Of a stretch of 64,000 nucleotides of DNA, positions 41,919 through 54,461 are shown piece by piece (within the stretch, counting starts at the first letter, position 1; each line of letters begins with the position of its first letter). Both the position numbers and the translations under genes were made by a program. Location of the stretch: the NCBI GenBank assembly GCA_963788585.1, contig CAWBHA010000004.1, forward strand, positions 372,001-436,000. Reading direction: 5' to 3'. The DNA comes from Bog-473 sp963788585 (lineage in GTDB: Bacteria; Actinomycetota; Acidimicrobiia; Acidimicrobiales; RAAP-2). The notes under the pieces are model-generated. The model had not been told where the DNA came from, did not search any database, and saw only the letters and a list, made by a program, of their open reading frames with translations.

Positions 41919-42370
41919 GAACGGCCGCCGGCCTGCCGAACCCGCAAGGCCGGCGAGGCCTCGGCCGGCAGCGCCTCGTCCAGTGCGGCCTGGAAGTGTT
42001 CACAGTCGAAGACATTGCGGCTCGGGCAGCGCAGCGCATGATCGAGCTGATCGGCCATGGTGTCGAGGTGTTTGGCCTGGGCCCGCAGCTCATCCCGCTT
42101 GCGGGCTGCGAAGGACTTCCACCGAGGTCGTCCGCCCGTGGCGAGGAGCTCCTTGATCTCCTCGAGCGAGAACCCGGCCTGCCGGCACATGGCCACGACC
42201 GCCAGCGTGGTGAGCACGTCGGAGCGGAACTGACGTCTGAGGCCCTTGCGATCGACACTCTCGATAATCCGCTCCCGCTCGTAGAAGCGCAGGGTGGACG
42301 CAGCCATCCCGGATCGCGTGGCGACTTCACCGATGTCGAGCAGGTCAGGACGGAGAGGGAGAGAAGGCAT
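41915..42370 (-). CDS. MerR-family transcriptional regulator
   Basis: A 151-residue MerR protein. The winged HTH is DIGEVATRSGMAASTLRFYERERIIESVDRKGLRRQFRSDVLTTLAVVAMCRQAGFSLEEIKELL (residues 12-80). A coiled-coil dimer helix follows (FAARKRDELRAQAKHLDTMADQLDHAL), then an effector tail CPSRNVFDCEHFQAALDEALP with two cysteines nine residues apart. Two cysteines suggest metal or redox sensing, but the spacing is not the SoxR CxxCxCxxxxxC pattern. ATG 42370 lies two bases from a 20-base dyad, its likely own operator. Confidence 0.88.
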   Translation of the reverse strand: MPSLPLRPDLLDIGEVATRSGMAASTLRFYERERIIESVDRKGLRRQFRSDVLTTLAVVAMCRQAGFSLEEIKELLATGGRPRWKSFAARKRDELRAQAKHLDTMADQLDHALRCPSRNVFDCEHFQAALDEALPAEASPALRVRQAGGRS

Positions 42371-42372
42371 TG

Positions 42373-42392
42373 ACTTGAAGTTTACTTCAAGT
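42373..42392. promoter_or_regulatory. MerR-type operator dyad between merR and methyltransferase
   Basis: ACTTGAAGT (42373-42381), TT, then ACTTCAAGT (42384-42392) form a perfect 9-base-arm palindrome in the 24-base gap between two divergent genes. It resembles the SoxR/MerR box class (CTCAAGTTAACTTGAG). The plus strand also has TTGACT (42370-42375) at its edge, as expected for a -35 overlapping the operator. It may control both directions. Confidence 0.75.
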
Positions 42393-42394
42393 GC

Positions 42395-43048
42395 TTGGCT
42401 GCGCATGTGGGCATCCTTGGCAGCGGCGACTCGGGCGGCGATTCGAGCGGCAAGTCGAGCTTCGAGGGCAGGGCGGGCAGGCTGGCGGGGGCCGTGATGA
42501 CCCGGCTCAACCGGGACATGGAGCTCGCGGCGATCGTAGAGCTCTGCCCGGCCGAGGACGGCCGAGTCCTCGCGGTGGGGTTCGGGCCCGGTGTCGGTGT
42601 CGCGGAGCTCGTGCCGCGTGTCCCGCGGGGACGAGTCGCCGGCGTCGATCCCTCGGCGACGATGGTCGAGCAGGCGTGCCGGCGCAACCGCGCCGCCGTC
42701 GCGTCGGGACGCGTCCGGCTCGAACGAGCGAGCGCGGCGTCGATACCGTGGCCTGGCGGCAGCTTCGACGGTGTCATCGCGGTCAACAGCCTGCAGTTGT
42801 GGAAGCCGATCCACGCGTCGCTGCGCGAGCTGGCACGCATCCTGGCACCGAGCGGCACGTTGGTCACGCTCACACACGGCTGGGCCATCGAGAAGCGGGC
42901 GCCAGAAACCGATTGGGTGTCGATGATGACCGAGGCGCTCGCGGTTGCGGGTTTCGTCCGAATCTCCCACCGGACCGCGCGGTTTCGCTCAGGTGAGGGC
43001 CTCTTTCTCAGAGCGGAAAGACCCTCGCCCGGCGGTACGCCGAACTGA
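42395..43048 (+). CDS. SAM-dependent class I methyltransferase
   Basis: A 217-residue Methyltransf_11-type protein. SAM loop VLAVGFGPGVGVAELV (the usual acidic residue of motif I is replaced by Ala/Val), acidic GVDPSATMVEQACRRN, motif IV PGGSFDGVIAVNSLQLW, and post-motif LRELARILAPSGTLVTLTHGW. TTG 42395 or GTG 42407 as start, both immediately after the MerR dyad. Likely regulated by the divergent MerR. Substrate unknown. Confidence 0.8.
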   Translation: MAAHVGILGSGDSGGDSSGKSSFEGRAGRLAGAVMTRLNRDMELAAIVELCPAEDGRVLAVGFGPGVGVAELVPRVPRGRVAGVDPSATMVEQACRRNRAAVASGRVRLERASAASIPWPGGSFDGVIAVNSLQLWKPIHASLRELARILAPSGTLVTLTHGWAIEKRAPETDWVSMMTEALAVAGFVRISHRTARFRSGEGLFLRAERPSPGGTPN

Positions 43049-43103
43049 TCGTGCGGCCCGATGCCACGGTGCGCCGGCGGGTCAGGGCTAGCTTGACGCA
43101 TCG

Positions 43104-45099
43104 ATGCGTGATGCGGCTGGGCGTCCACCACTCGAGACGCCCGTGGCGGCCGACGAGGGTGAGGACCAGCTTTCTCTCCGTCGGACCTCCCGGAGGAGCC
43201 CCTGGCAATTCTGGCGGTCTCCCCCCGACCAACCCGGCTGGGCGCGTCCGTCGCTCCTGATCGTCGCCGCACTGGCCGCCTTCGCCTACGGGTGGGAAGT
43301 CAACGGGGCAGTGCTCGAGACCTTCTACGGCGCAGCCGCCCGGAGCATGGCGCAGAATTGGCACAACTTCTTCTTCGGCGCCTTCGATCCCTGGGGGACG
43401 GTGACCGTCGACAAGTTGCCCGGCGCCTTCTGGGTCCAAGCGATCTCGTTGCGCATCTTCGGCTTCCACATCTGGGCCATCGTGCTCCCTCAGGTGGTGG
43501 AGGGGACCCTCACGGTGCTCGTGCTGTACCGCGCCGTCAGACGCGTCGCGGGCCCGGGTGCCGGCCTCACGGCCGCGACCGCCCTGGCCGTCACGCCCGT
43601 CACCATCCTCCTCAATCGCGGCAACATCTCCGACTCCCTGCTCATCCTGTTGCTCGTCCTCGCCGCCGACGCGGCCACTGCCGCGTACACGACTGGGCGC
43701 CTGCAGCCTCTCGTCCTCGCCGGCCTCTGGGTGGGTCTGGCCTTCCAGGCCAAGATGATCCAAGCCTGGCTCGTGCTGCCCGGCCTCTACCTGGCCTATC
43801 TCTTCGCCGCGCCGCTCCCCCGCCTCTCGCGCCGTCTCGGCCACGTCGTCGTCTCAGCACTTGTGGCGCTGGTGGTCTCGCTGAGCTGGATGACCATTGT
43901 CACGCTCGTACCGGCTCACGACCGGCCCTACGCCGATGGCAGCTGCAACAATTCGGTCTACAGCCAGGTCTTCCTCTACAACGGGTTCGACCGCGCCACC
44001 GGCGACGCGCTCGACCAGCCGGGCTGTACTCCGCCACCCGCCACGGCGCGCGCCCTCGGCCACGACCGCCGCGGCGTCGGGCGCAACCGCGGGCACTGCG
44101 ACCAGCGGCGGGGCCACCGAGCAGCTGAACCGCGATGTCTACAGCCACGACATCGCCTGGCTGGTGCTCCCCTCCCTGGCGGCGCTCGTCGCCGTCCTCG
44201 TGGCCCGGCGACGGGAACCGCGCACCGACCCCTGGCGCGCCGCCATCGTGCTGTGGGGTCTTTGGCTCCTTCTGACTGCGGCCTCTTTCGCCGGGTCCCA
44301 GACGTTCCACCCGTACTACCTGGCCGGCCTCGCCCCGCCGATGGCGGCGCTGTGCGGCATGGGGTTCGCGCTCGCCTGGCGCCTCCGCGAGCAGTCGCCG
44401 GTGGTGGCGATCGTCATGACGGCGACCGTCATCGCCGGCGTCGTCTACGCCATTTCGCTCGTGCCGGACGACGTCGGAGTCCGGCCGTGGATCATCGCCT
44501 CGAGCGTCGCTGTGGCGCTCGGCGCCGTGGCCTGCCTCGTCCTCTCGCTCCGGCCGGAGCGGCGTGGCTGGGAGCTGCAGTGGGGCCTCGCGCTGTCCGC
44601 GGTTGCGCTCCTCTCGGGTGCTGCATGGGCGTCGGGCACTGCAGTCGCGGCCGACCTGGGCCCGTTCGACTCGGCGTACCAGCCTGCGTCGCTGACGGCC
44701 GCGTCACAGGCGGGCTGGGCGCGCGACGTCGCCGGGTGGCCCGCTCTGGTGGCCGGCGCCAAGCCGTACCCCGCCGACCAGAGCATCAACACGCAGGAGA
44801 CCTCCGCCGAGGCCAGCATCGTCGTCATGGTCACGGGCCGCGAGTTCCTGGCCGTCGGGGGGTTCACCGGACGCGTCCCGGCCACCCCGTTGCCGCAATT
44901 CCTGGCCTACGTGCGCGAGCGCCGCGTCGTCGGTGTCCTGGTCGGCATCCGGCCGCACACGCGCAATCCCGACATGCTCTGGGTCCTCGCCCACTGCCGG
45001 GCGCTGACGGGACCGCGCGCCACGGTCCGGATCAGCAGTGGCGTGCTGCACCAGTACGTCTGCGCGCCCTCCGACGCCGACGCCCGCGCCCGCGGCTGA
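43104..45099 (+). CDS. GT39/ArnT-like membrane glycosyltransferase, frameshifted
   Basis: A polytopic membrane protein (about 664 residues if repaired) of the dolichyl-phosphate-mannose/ArnT superfamily. The N-terminal part has the acidic catalytic loop and GAFDPWGTVTVDKLPGAFWVQAISLRIFGFH. The DxxLILLLVLAADAATAAY helices and a QAKMIQAWLVLPG loop follow. The frame breaks at about 44045-44055 in a GCGCGC stretch and continues in the next frame (TEQLNRDVYSHDIAWLVLPSLAALVAVL ... to 45099), total length a multiple of three plus one. It uses a lipid-linked sugar to glycosylate lipids or exported proteins. Either inactivated or an insertion error. Confidence 0.8.
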
Positions 45100-45105
45100 C
45101 GGACG

Positions 45106-45993
45106 TCAGACGTCGAGGAAGCGGCGGATGGCGATGGCCGAGCCGATGGATCCGATCGCCATGCCCACGATCACGACGACGACGTTGGTCAGGATCATCT
45201 CGGACCCTGTCATGTGCATCGCGGTGAAGATGTTGCTGGTCGTGCGCCCGCCCCCCTCGTGGTTGATGAAGAGGTAGACGAAGTAGACGACGAAGGCGGC
45301 GAGCAGCGAGCCGACGAACCCCTGCAACAGCCCTTCGGACATGAAGGGGACGCGGATGAACCAATTCGTCGCGCCCACGAGCTTCATGACCGACACCTCG
45401 CGCCGCCGCGCGAAGATGGCCATGCGGATCGTGTTGAGGATGAGCACGGCGGCGGAGACGATCAGGACGATGGCAATGGCCAGACAGACCCATTTGGAGA
45501 CGTTGATGACCGTCTCCTCGTTCCGGATGGTCTGTTGGGGCTCGGTGACCGACAGAACGCCGGCCGTGCCGTTGAAGGTGCGCACGACCTGGCCCGCGTC
45601 AGTCAGCGCAACAGGGGTGCACCAATAAGAGGTCGGCATCTCGCTGACCGAGGTGGCCTGGAAGACATCTTGGGGCAGCAGCTTGCGGGCCTCGGAGAAG
45701 TTGCGGGCCTGGTTCCAGTAGGCGCACGGCTGCACTACGTAGTTGAGCTGGGCGAGCTGGGTTCCGACCGCCTTGATCTGTTGGGAGGAAGCGGTCGGCT
45801 TCATCCAAACCGTCACCTCCGTGCCCCGCTCGAGGGTCCCGGTGGCATTGGCCGAGCCCTGGCGCAGCAGCAGCGCCGCGCCGACCAACGAGAGCGACAC
45901 CGCGACGGTCAGGATGGCGGCGACGGTCATCAGGCGGTTGCGCCACAGGTTGGCCGCCGTCTCGCGGACGACGTAGTCGACGGAGACCGCCAT
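45106..45993 (-). CDS. ftsX: Cell-division ABC-like membrane protein FtsX
   Basis: A 295-residue membrane protein. The N-terminal cytoplasmic part YVVRETAANLWRNRLMTVAAILTVAVSLSLVGAALLL contains helix 1. An extracellular domain of about 120 residues has Cys pairs (QPCAYWNQ, TSYWCTPVAL). Three C-terminal helices include the FtsX loop FARRREVSVMKLVGATNWFIRVPFMSEGLLQG. With FtsE it regulates peptidoglycan hydrolases at the septum. ATG 45993 overlaps the ftsE stop by one base (TGATG). Confidence 0.95.
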   Translation of the reverse strand: MAVSVDYVVRETAANLWRNRLMTVAAILTVAVSLSLVGAALLLRQGSANATGTLERGTEVTVWMKPTASSQQIKAVGTQLAQLNYVVQPCAYWNQARNFSEARKLLPQDVFQATSVSEMPTSYWCTPVALTDAGQVVRTFNGTAGVLSVTEPQQTIRNEETVINVSKWVCLAIAIVLIVSAAVLILNTIRMAIFARRREVSVMKLVGATNWFIRVPFMSEGLLQGFVGSLLAAFVVYFVYLFINHEGGGRTTSNIFTAMHMTGSEMILTNVVVVIVGMAIGSIGSAIAIRRFLDV

Positions 45994-46721
45994 CAGCCCA
46001 CGCCCCCGGCGGCCACGTCGAGGGGTTGCTGCGCCGCGCCGTCGAAGCCGTACACGCCACGCGCCTGGTCGCGCACCATGGCGCCGTTGCTGAGCTCGAT
46101 GACCCGTCGCCGCATCTTGTCGACCAGCACCTCATCGTGGGTGGCGACCACGACCGTGGTCCCCGTGCGGTTGATGCGGTCGAGGAGCTGCATGATGCCC
46201 TGGCTCGTCTGCGGGTCGAGGTTCCCGGTCGGCTCGTCGGCCAGGAGGATGAGAGGGCGGTTCACGAAGGCCCGGGCCACGGCCACGCGCTGCTGCTCGC
46301 CGCCGGAGAGCTCGTTCGGCAGGTTGTCCCGCTTGTTGGCCAGCCCGACCAGGTCGAGCACCTGGGGCACCTGGTTCGCCACGACGTGGCGGGGGCGCCC
46401 GATGACCTCGAGCGCGAAGGCCACGTTCTCGAAGACGTTTTTGTTCGGCAGCAGGCGGAAGTCCTGGAAGACGCAGCCGATGTTGCGCCGCAGGTAGGGC
46501 ACCCGCCACTTGGGCAACTCGACGATGTTGCGGCCCGCCTCGAGGATCTGCCCGGTGTCGGGCAGCTCCTCGCGCAGCAGGAGCCGGATGAAGGTGGTCT
46601 TGCCCGAACCCGACGCGCCGACGAGGAAGACGAACTCGCCCTTGTCGATGTCGACGGTGACGTCGCGCAGTGCGACCGTGGAGCCCTTGTATGTCTTGGT
46701 GACGTTCTCGAAACGAATCAT
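45993..46721 (-). CDS. ftsE: Cell-division ATP-binding protein FtsE
   Basis: A 242-residue ABC ATPase beginning MIRFENVTKTYKGSTVALRDV. Walker A GASGSGKTTFIRLL, Q-loop CVFQDFRLLPNKNVFENVAFALEV, signature LSGGEQQRVAVARAF, Walker B LILLADEPTGNLDPQTS, and H-loop ATHDEVL. ATG 46721 matches the family start; a 30-codon upstream extension was rejected. It is coupled to ftsX and lies downstream of prfB, the usual actinobacterial order. Confidence 0.96.
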   Translation of the reverse strand: MIRFENVTKTYKGSTVALRDVTVDIDKGEFVFLVGASGSGKTTFIRLLLREELPDTGQILEAGRNIVELPKWRVPYLRRNIGCVFQDFRLLPNKNVFENVAFALEVIGRPRHVVANQVPQVLDLVGLANKRDNLPNELSGGEQQRVAVARAFVNRPLILLADEPTGNLDPQTSQGIMQLLDRINRTGTTVVVATHDEVLVDKMRRRVIELSNGAMVRDQARGVYGFDGAAQQPLDVAAGGVG

Positions 46722-46961
46722 GGAAGAAGAGAGGTGTTGCTCCGGCCCGCACGCCCGCGCGGCGAAGCACCTGCGCAATCCTACCGAGTCCCGATCACCA
46801 TCTCGGGTCACTCGCTCCGGCGCAGGTCACGGAGCCGCAGGATCGGCAGGACCGTCGGGACGGTGCGGGCCGCGGTGCGGGCCACGGGGGACGGCGCGAC
46901 GAAGGCCACGGGGGTCGGCGCGACGGCGCGACGGCGCCGACCCGGCAGCACGAACGTTCGG

Positions 46962-48103
46962 TCAGACCCCGTCCTCGCGCCGCCGGCGCAACTCGGCCTC
47001 CATGAACGCGTCGAGGTCCCCGTCGAGGACGGCGTCCACGTTGCCGGTCTCCTGGTTCGTGCGGAGATCCTTGACGAGCTGGTACGGCGCCATGACGTAG
47101 GAGCGGATCTGGTTCCCCCACGCGTTGTCGACGCGTTCGCCGCTCAGGGCGTCGAGCTCGGCCCGCCGCTCGGCGCGCGCCCGCTCGGCCAGCTTGGCGC
47201 CCAGGATCTGCAGCGCCTTGGCCTTGTTCTGGTGCTGGCTCCGCTCGTTCTGGCAGGACACGACGATCCCCGTCGGCAGGTGCGTCAGGCGCACGGCCGA
47301 GTCCGTCTTGTTGACGTGCTGCCCGCCGGCGCCCGACGAGCGGTAGGTGTCGATGCGCAGATCCTTCTCGTCGATCTCCACCTCCGCGGACACGTCCTCC
47401 AGGAACGGCGTGACGTCCATGGAGGCGAAGCTCGTCTGGCGACGGTGCTGCGAATCGAAGGGCGACATGCGCACGAGGCGGTGCACACCCCGCTCGGTCG
47501 CGAGCAACCCGTAGGCGAAGCGGCCGTGCACGATGAAGGTGGCCGACAGGAGTCCCGCCTCCTGGCCCTCCGTCGCCTCGTCCACCTCTACCGTGAAGCC
47601 GTGGCGCTCGGCCCAGCGCTGGTACATGCGCAGGAGTATCTCGGTCCAGTCCTGCGCGTCGGTGCCGCCCGCGCCCGCGTGGACCTCGCACACGGCATCG
47701 AGCTCGTCGTACTCGCCCGAGAAGAGCGACTGCAGCTCCAGCGCGGAGAGGCGCGTCGGCGAGCGCGTCGACGGTGTCGAGCAACTCGGCCTCGAGCGGG
47801 GCGTCGGGTGCACCCGCCGCCGCCGACTCCTCGGTCAGTTCGAGGAGCGCCCGGGCGTCGTCGAGGGATGCCCGCAGGGCATCGAGTTGGTCCAGGTCGG
47901 CCGCCACCCGGCCGAGCTCCTTGGTGACCGAACGGGCGTGGTCGGGGTCGTCCCACAGGTCCGGCCGCGCCACCTCGGCCTCCAGCTCACCCCGTCTGAC
48001 CTCGAGTTTCTCGCGCCCGAGGTAGCGCTCCGCCTCGGCCAGCCGGGCCCCCAGCGTCTCGAGCTCTGCCGTGAGGTCGCGGGGTGCGTCGGCCGACGGC
48101 CTG

Positions 48104-48117
<14 letters not shown>
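46962..48117 (-). CDS. prfB: Peptide chain release factor 2, frameshifted
   Basis: RF2 reads UAA and UGA stops. The N-terminal coiled domain (RDLTAELETLGARLAEAERYL ... SLDDARALLELTEESAAAG) is in one frame. The rest, SALELQSLFSGEYDELDAVCEVHAGAGGTDAQDW, the GGQ motif RSSGAGGQHVNKTDSAVR and C-terminal NQIRSYVMAPYQLVKDLRT, is in another. One extra base at 47751-47757 (GCGCGTC) near codon 122 joins them; repaired length is about 384. The known programmed +1 shift in prfB lies near codon 25 at an in-frame UGA; none is present there. As RF2 is essential, an assembly insertion is the likely cause. The stop codon of secA overlaps the start. Confidence 0.88.
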
Positions 48118-50956
<2,839 letters not shown>

Positions 50957-51487
50957 GGCGCGCCGATCCTACCGGCCCCGGCGGCGGCCGGGCCGTACGG
51001 GCTGCGTGCGGCTGACCTGGTCTTTGACCCCACACTCGCCTGCCGCGAGGGTGACGCGCCGGTCCCGGCGGCCCGGCGTCTCCACCGGGCCCAACGGCAC
51101 CACGCTGACGCGTGTCGCCTCGTCTCCGCCCGCCCCCGACAGCCGGGGACTCGACGGGCAGGGCTTACCTCTAAGCCGCACCATGCTCAGCGACCACAAG
51201 TCGCCTTACGTGGGTCGTTTCGCCTGCGACTGGCATCGACTTGCAACCACAGACCCGCACGCAGCCCGCAGCCATGCTACGTGGTGCCCGCCCCGACGCC
51301 CCGCCGGACGCTTCCCCGGGGACGGACCCTCCTCTCCCGTGCCTGGGGTTTGCCAATCGGGGTTGGGGGAAAGGACACATTCCTTGCAAAATTGATGGTT
51401 GCAGAGCTTCCAAACCGGGGTGAGCAGCCGTAACGTGAGCGGGCTCCCGAGAGACCCGCAGTCGACGGAGGGGGAGGAATCGGGACC
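50957..51487. other. Intergenic region between secA and the sigma-factor gene
   Basis: About 530 bases between divergent genes. No coding frame with believable composition was found; a 70-codon frame from ATG 51183 has no recognisable features. The last 60 bases are purine-rich and give the sigma-factor gene an unusually strong ribosome site (GGAGGGGGAGGA ending 8 bases before GTG 51488). AAAGGACACATTCCTT near 51369 is a short imperfect dyad that could be part of a promoter. Confidence 0.4.
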
Positions 51488-52898
51488 GTGGCGGTCCGAC
51501 AAGACGAATTGATCAGCCGCTGCGACGAGGTCGATCTCGCGAGAGACCGGATCCTCGTCGTACGGTGCCAGGCCGGCGACGACGCGGCCTTCGCGAACCT
51601 CTACGCGCGCTACTACGACCGGCTCCTCCGGTTCTGTCTCCGACGCCTGCACGACCGCCATGAGGCCGAGGACGCGGCGCAGGAGGCGTTCGCCCGGGCC
51701 TGGAAGGCGCTGCCTCGATTCGCCGGCGAGCGGCGCTTCTACCCCTGGCTCACCGTCATTGCGGGCAACATCTGCACGGACACGCTGCGCCGGCGGTCGC
51801 GCAGCACCCCGACGGACGAGATGGAGCTGACCGCACAGCATTCGGCGGGCGCCGTCGAAGACCAGACCTCCGAAGAGCTCGTGCTGGCCAGCGTCGACGG
51901 CGAGCTCGTCAACCGTGCCCTCGGCCGGCTCTCGGCCCGCCACCGCCACGTGCTCGCCATGCGGGAGGGCTCGGGGTGGACATACCAGCAGATCGCCGAC
52001 CACGAAGGCGTCGAGATCGGCACGATCGAGACCCTGCTGTGGCGCGCCCGGCAGGCACTCAAACGCGAGTACGCGATCGTCTGCGACTCGAAGGGCGCGC
52101 TGGCGGGCTTCCTCGTCGGGGCGGCCGCCTTCGTCCGTCGCAGCGTCGTCCGCTTCGCGCATCGGGGTTCGAGCGCGCGGCAACCCGGTTCCGGCGCGGC
52201 CGGCGACCTGCGGAACGCCGTGGCGGGCATCGCCGTCACCGGCGCCGCGGTCGCGGCCGCCTTCATCACACCGCACGCGCTCGCACCCCGCCCGACCGCA
52301 CCTCCGGCCGCGGGCGGTGCCGTGCTCGCCGTCCCTCCCCTGCTGGTAGGCCACGCGGCCCCGGCGGGCGCGGCGCCTGCCAACAACAACGGGGCGATCG
52401 CCTCGGGCCCGGGGGCCGGCGGTCGTGTCGGCGCCTCGACGGTCGACGGCACGAGCTCCGGCGCTGGGTCCGTCCCCAAAGTCGGCTCGGGCTCGTTGCT
52501 CGGCGGCCCGGCTCCCACGACCGTGACCGCCGGCGCGGCGGGCGCAGCGGGCGCGGCCGGCACGGCCGGCGGGTCCGTCCTGCATCAGGCGGGCGGCGTC
52601 TCGGGCGTGGTCGGCGGCGCGACGAGTGGGGTCTCGGGAGTGGTCGGCGGCGTCGCCAGTGCGGCAGGTGGCGTGGCGGCCAGCGCCGGTGCCGCGACAG
52701 GCGGGTGGCGTGGCCCAGACGCTCAACGGCGTGTCGCAGGCGATCGGCCTGGGCAGCGTCGTTCCCGGCGGCTCCTCGGGATCGGGTGGCAGCACGAGCC
52801 CGGCGAGCGGTACCAGCAGCAGCACCGGCAGCAGCGGGACGCTGGGCGGCCTGACCACCAAGGTCGGGAGCGCCGCCGGCGGCCTCCTCGGGGGCTAG
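51488..52898 (+). CDS. ECF sigma factor with membrane segment and long Gly/Ala/Ser tail, frameshifted
   Basis: An ECF sigma-70 protein. Region 2 is DDAAFANLYARYYDRLLRFCLRRLHDRHEAEDAAQEAFARAWKALPRF; region 4 is ALGRLSARHRHVLAMREGSGWTYQQIADHEGVEIGTIETLLWRARQALKREY. After it comes a basic stretch, one hydrophobic helix (AVAGIAVTGAAVAAAFITPHAL) and a low-complexity Gly/Ala/Ser/Val tail of about 220 residues. The frame breaks at 52703-52705 (an extra G in GGG); continuation AQTLNGVSQAIGLGSVVPGG ends at 52898, repaired length about 469. The tail resembles an extracytoplasmic linker, so the sigma factor could be membrane-anchored. No separate anti-sigma gene is adjacent. Confidence 0.8.
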
Positions 52899-52908
52899 AC
52901 CCGGTCGC

Positions 52909-53919
52909 TCACGAGCCGGTGGCGGCCGAGCAGACCGTCTCCACCAGGAGACGGCTCACCACGTAGGGGTCGATGTTGGCGTTGGGGCGGCGGTCCTCGA
53001 TCCAGCCCTTCTTGTTCTTCGCCGTCTGCCACGGGATGCGGATGGACGCTCCCCGGTCCGAGGCGCCATAGCTGAACTGGGTGTAGTGCGCGGTCTCGTG
53101 CGCGCCCGTGAGCCGGCTCTCGATGCCGATGCCGTAGTTGGCCACGTGCTCCTCCACCCGCTTCCCGAGTGCCTCGCAGCCGGCGATGATGGCGTCCCAG
53201 CCGCCGTCCTCGCGCATGGCCTTGGTAGAGAAGTTCGTGTGGGCACCGGCGCCGTTCCAGTCTCCGAGCACCGGCTTGGGCTCCAGCGTGGCGAAGACGT
53301 CGAATTCCTCGGCGATGCGGAAGAGGAGCCAACGCGCCGTCCAGAGCTGGTCACCGATCAGCGGCGGGGGCAGGATGCCGATCTGGAACTCCCACTGCCC
53401 CATCATCACCTCGGCGTTGGTCCCCTCGATGGCCAGGCCGGCCTTCATGCAAGCGGCGGTGTGGCGCTCGACGATCTCGCGACCGGGCATCTTGTCGCCG
53501 CCGACGCCGCAGTAGTACGGCCCCTGCGGTGCCGGAAAGCCGGCTTCGGGCCAACCCAGTGGCCGGCCGTACTGGAAGAAGGTGTACTCCTGCTCGATGC
53601 CGAACCACGGCTCGAAGGCGGCGTACTGCTCCGCCGCCTGGAGGCAGGCGCGCCGCGTGTTGGTCGGGTGGGGTGACATGTCGGTCAGGAGCACCTCGCA
53701 CATGACGAGCTTGTCGTTCTCGCCGCGCAGGGGGTCCGCGCAGACGAACACCGGCTGCAGCACGCAGTCCGAGTCGCTCCCCTCGGCCTGGTTGGTGCTC
53801 GACCCGTCGAAGCCCCAGATCGGGGGCTCCTTTCCGTCCTCGACGATCTTGGTCTTGCTGCGGAGCAGCGGAGAGGGCTCCGTCCCGTCGATCCAGATGT
53901 ACTCGGCCTGGTAAGGCAT
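52909..53919 (-). CDS. glnII: Glutamine synthetase type II
   Basis: A 336-residue eukaryote-like GSII, which forms glutamine from glutamate, ammonia and ATP. It shows YIWIDGTEPSPLLRSKTK, WGFDGSSTNQAEGSDSDC, AWFGIEQEYT-type FGIEQEYTFFQ, EGTNAEVMMGQWEFQIG, GAGAHTNFSTKAMREDGG and NANIDPYVVSRLLVET. Bacterial GSII is decameric and not adenylylated, and often nitrogen-regulated alongside GlnA type I. ATG 53919 with an upstream AGGAGAG site. Two palindromes lie upstream. It is convergent with the sigma-factor gene. Confidence 0.96.
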   Translation of the reverse strand: MPYQAEYIWIDGTEPSPLLRSKTKIVEDGKEPPIWGFDGSSTNQAEGSDSDCVLQPVFVCADPLRGENDKLVMCEVLLTDMSPHPTNTRRACLQAAEQYAAFEPWFGIEQEYTFFQYGRPLGWPEAGFPAPQGPYYCGVGGDKMPGREIVERHTAACMKAGLAIEGTNAEVMMGQWEFQIGILPPPLIGDQLWTARWLLFRIAEEFDVFATLEPKPVLGDWNGAGAHTNFSTKAMREDGGWDAIIAGCEALGKRVEEHVANYGIGIESRLTGAHETAHYTQFSYGASDRGASIRIPWQTAKNKKGWIEDRRPNANIDPYVVSRLLVETVCSAATGS

Positions 53920-54001
53920 GGCTCTCCTGGGCTCCCTTCTCTTCTCCGCCGGTCGGGACGTGGCCGCCGCCCCGTGTGGGCGCGGATCTCCCTTGCGGTG
54001 T

Positions 54002-54054
54002 CACTGCAGTGTCGCCGCACCCTGTTTCGTCGCCGTATCGGTTGTGTGAACCGA
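54002..54054. promoter_or_regulatory. Two palindromes upstream of glnII
   Basis: CACTGCAGTG (54002-54011) is a perfect 10-base palindrome. TCGGTT-N5-AACCGA (54038-54054) is a second dyad. Both lie 80-135 bases upstream of the glnII ATG on its promoter side and could be operators of a nitrogen or other regulator. No consensus was matched. Confidence 0.4.
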
Positions 54055-54214
54055 CGATGAAATCCCGCCCGGCATGGCGGCACCTCCCCGGACGCGACAG
54101 CGGGCTGAGCCGACCGAAGCCGACCCAGCCCGACTGTCATCCCATGGGGAAGGGGGAATATTCCCTTAGGGAATGCATTGCCTTGCCTTTACGGGCAACC
54201 CCCTGCGGCTGCTG

Positions 54215-54442
54215 CTAGCAGGCGGTGCCGTTCAGCCCTGCGACACAGTTGTTCGCGCTGCTGAACAGGCCAGAGATGCCATTCCCGAGTGCGAAGATGG
54301 CGACCACTGCGACGACGGCGATCAGGCCGACGAGCAATGCGTACTCCACCATGGAAGCGCCGCGCTCGGTGCGGGCACGCTCGAGCAGGTTCCCGTGGAG
54401 CCCACGGACTGCGACGAACGCATTCAAAAACAACTCAGTCAT
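54215..54442 (-). CDS. flp: Flp/Fap-type pilin, copy 2
   Basis: A 75-residue Flp pilin. A basic leader (MTELFLNAFVAVRGLHGNLLERARTERG) is followed by the class IVb cleavage and core motif GASMVEYALLVGLIAVVAVVAIFALGNGI. The C-terminus SSANNCVAGLNGTAC has two cysteines that probably form a disulfide. ATG 54442 is chosen because it is shared with the other copy and is well spaced from GAGAGAGGGG; TTG 54448 is an alternative. The prepilin peptidase at 63.6 kb should cut before the hydrophobic helix. It is nearly identical to its upstream neighbour. Confidence 0.92.
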   Translation of the reverse strand: MTELFLNAFVAVRGLHGNLLERARTERGASMVEYALLVGLIAVVAVVAIFALGNGISGLFSSANNCVAGLNGTAC

Positions 54443-54461
54443 TCTCAATCCCCTCTCTCAA

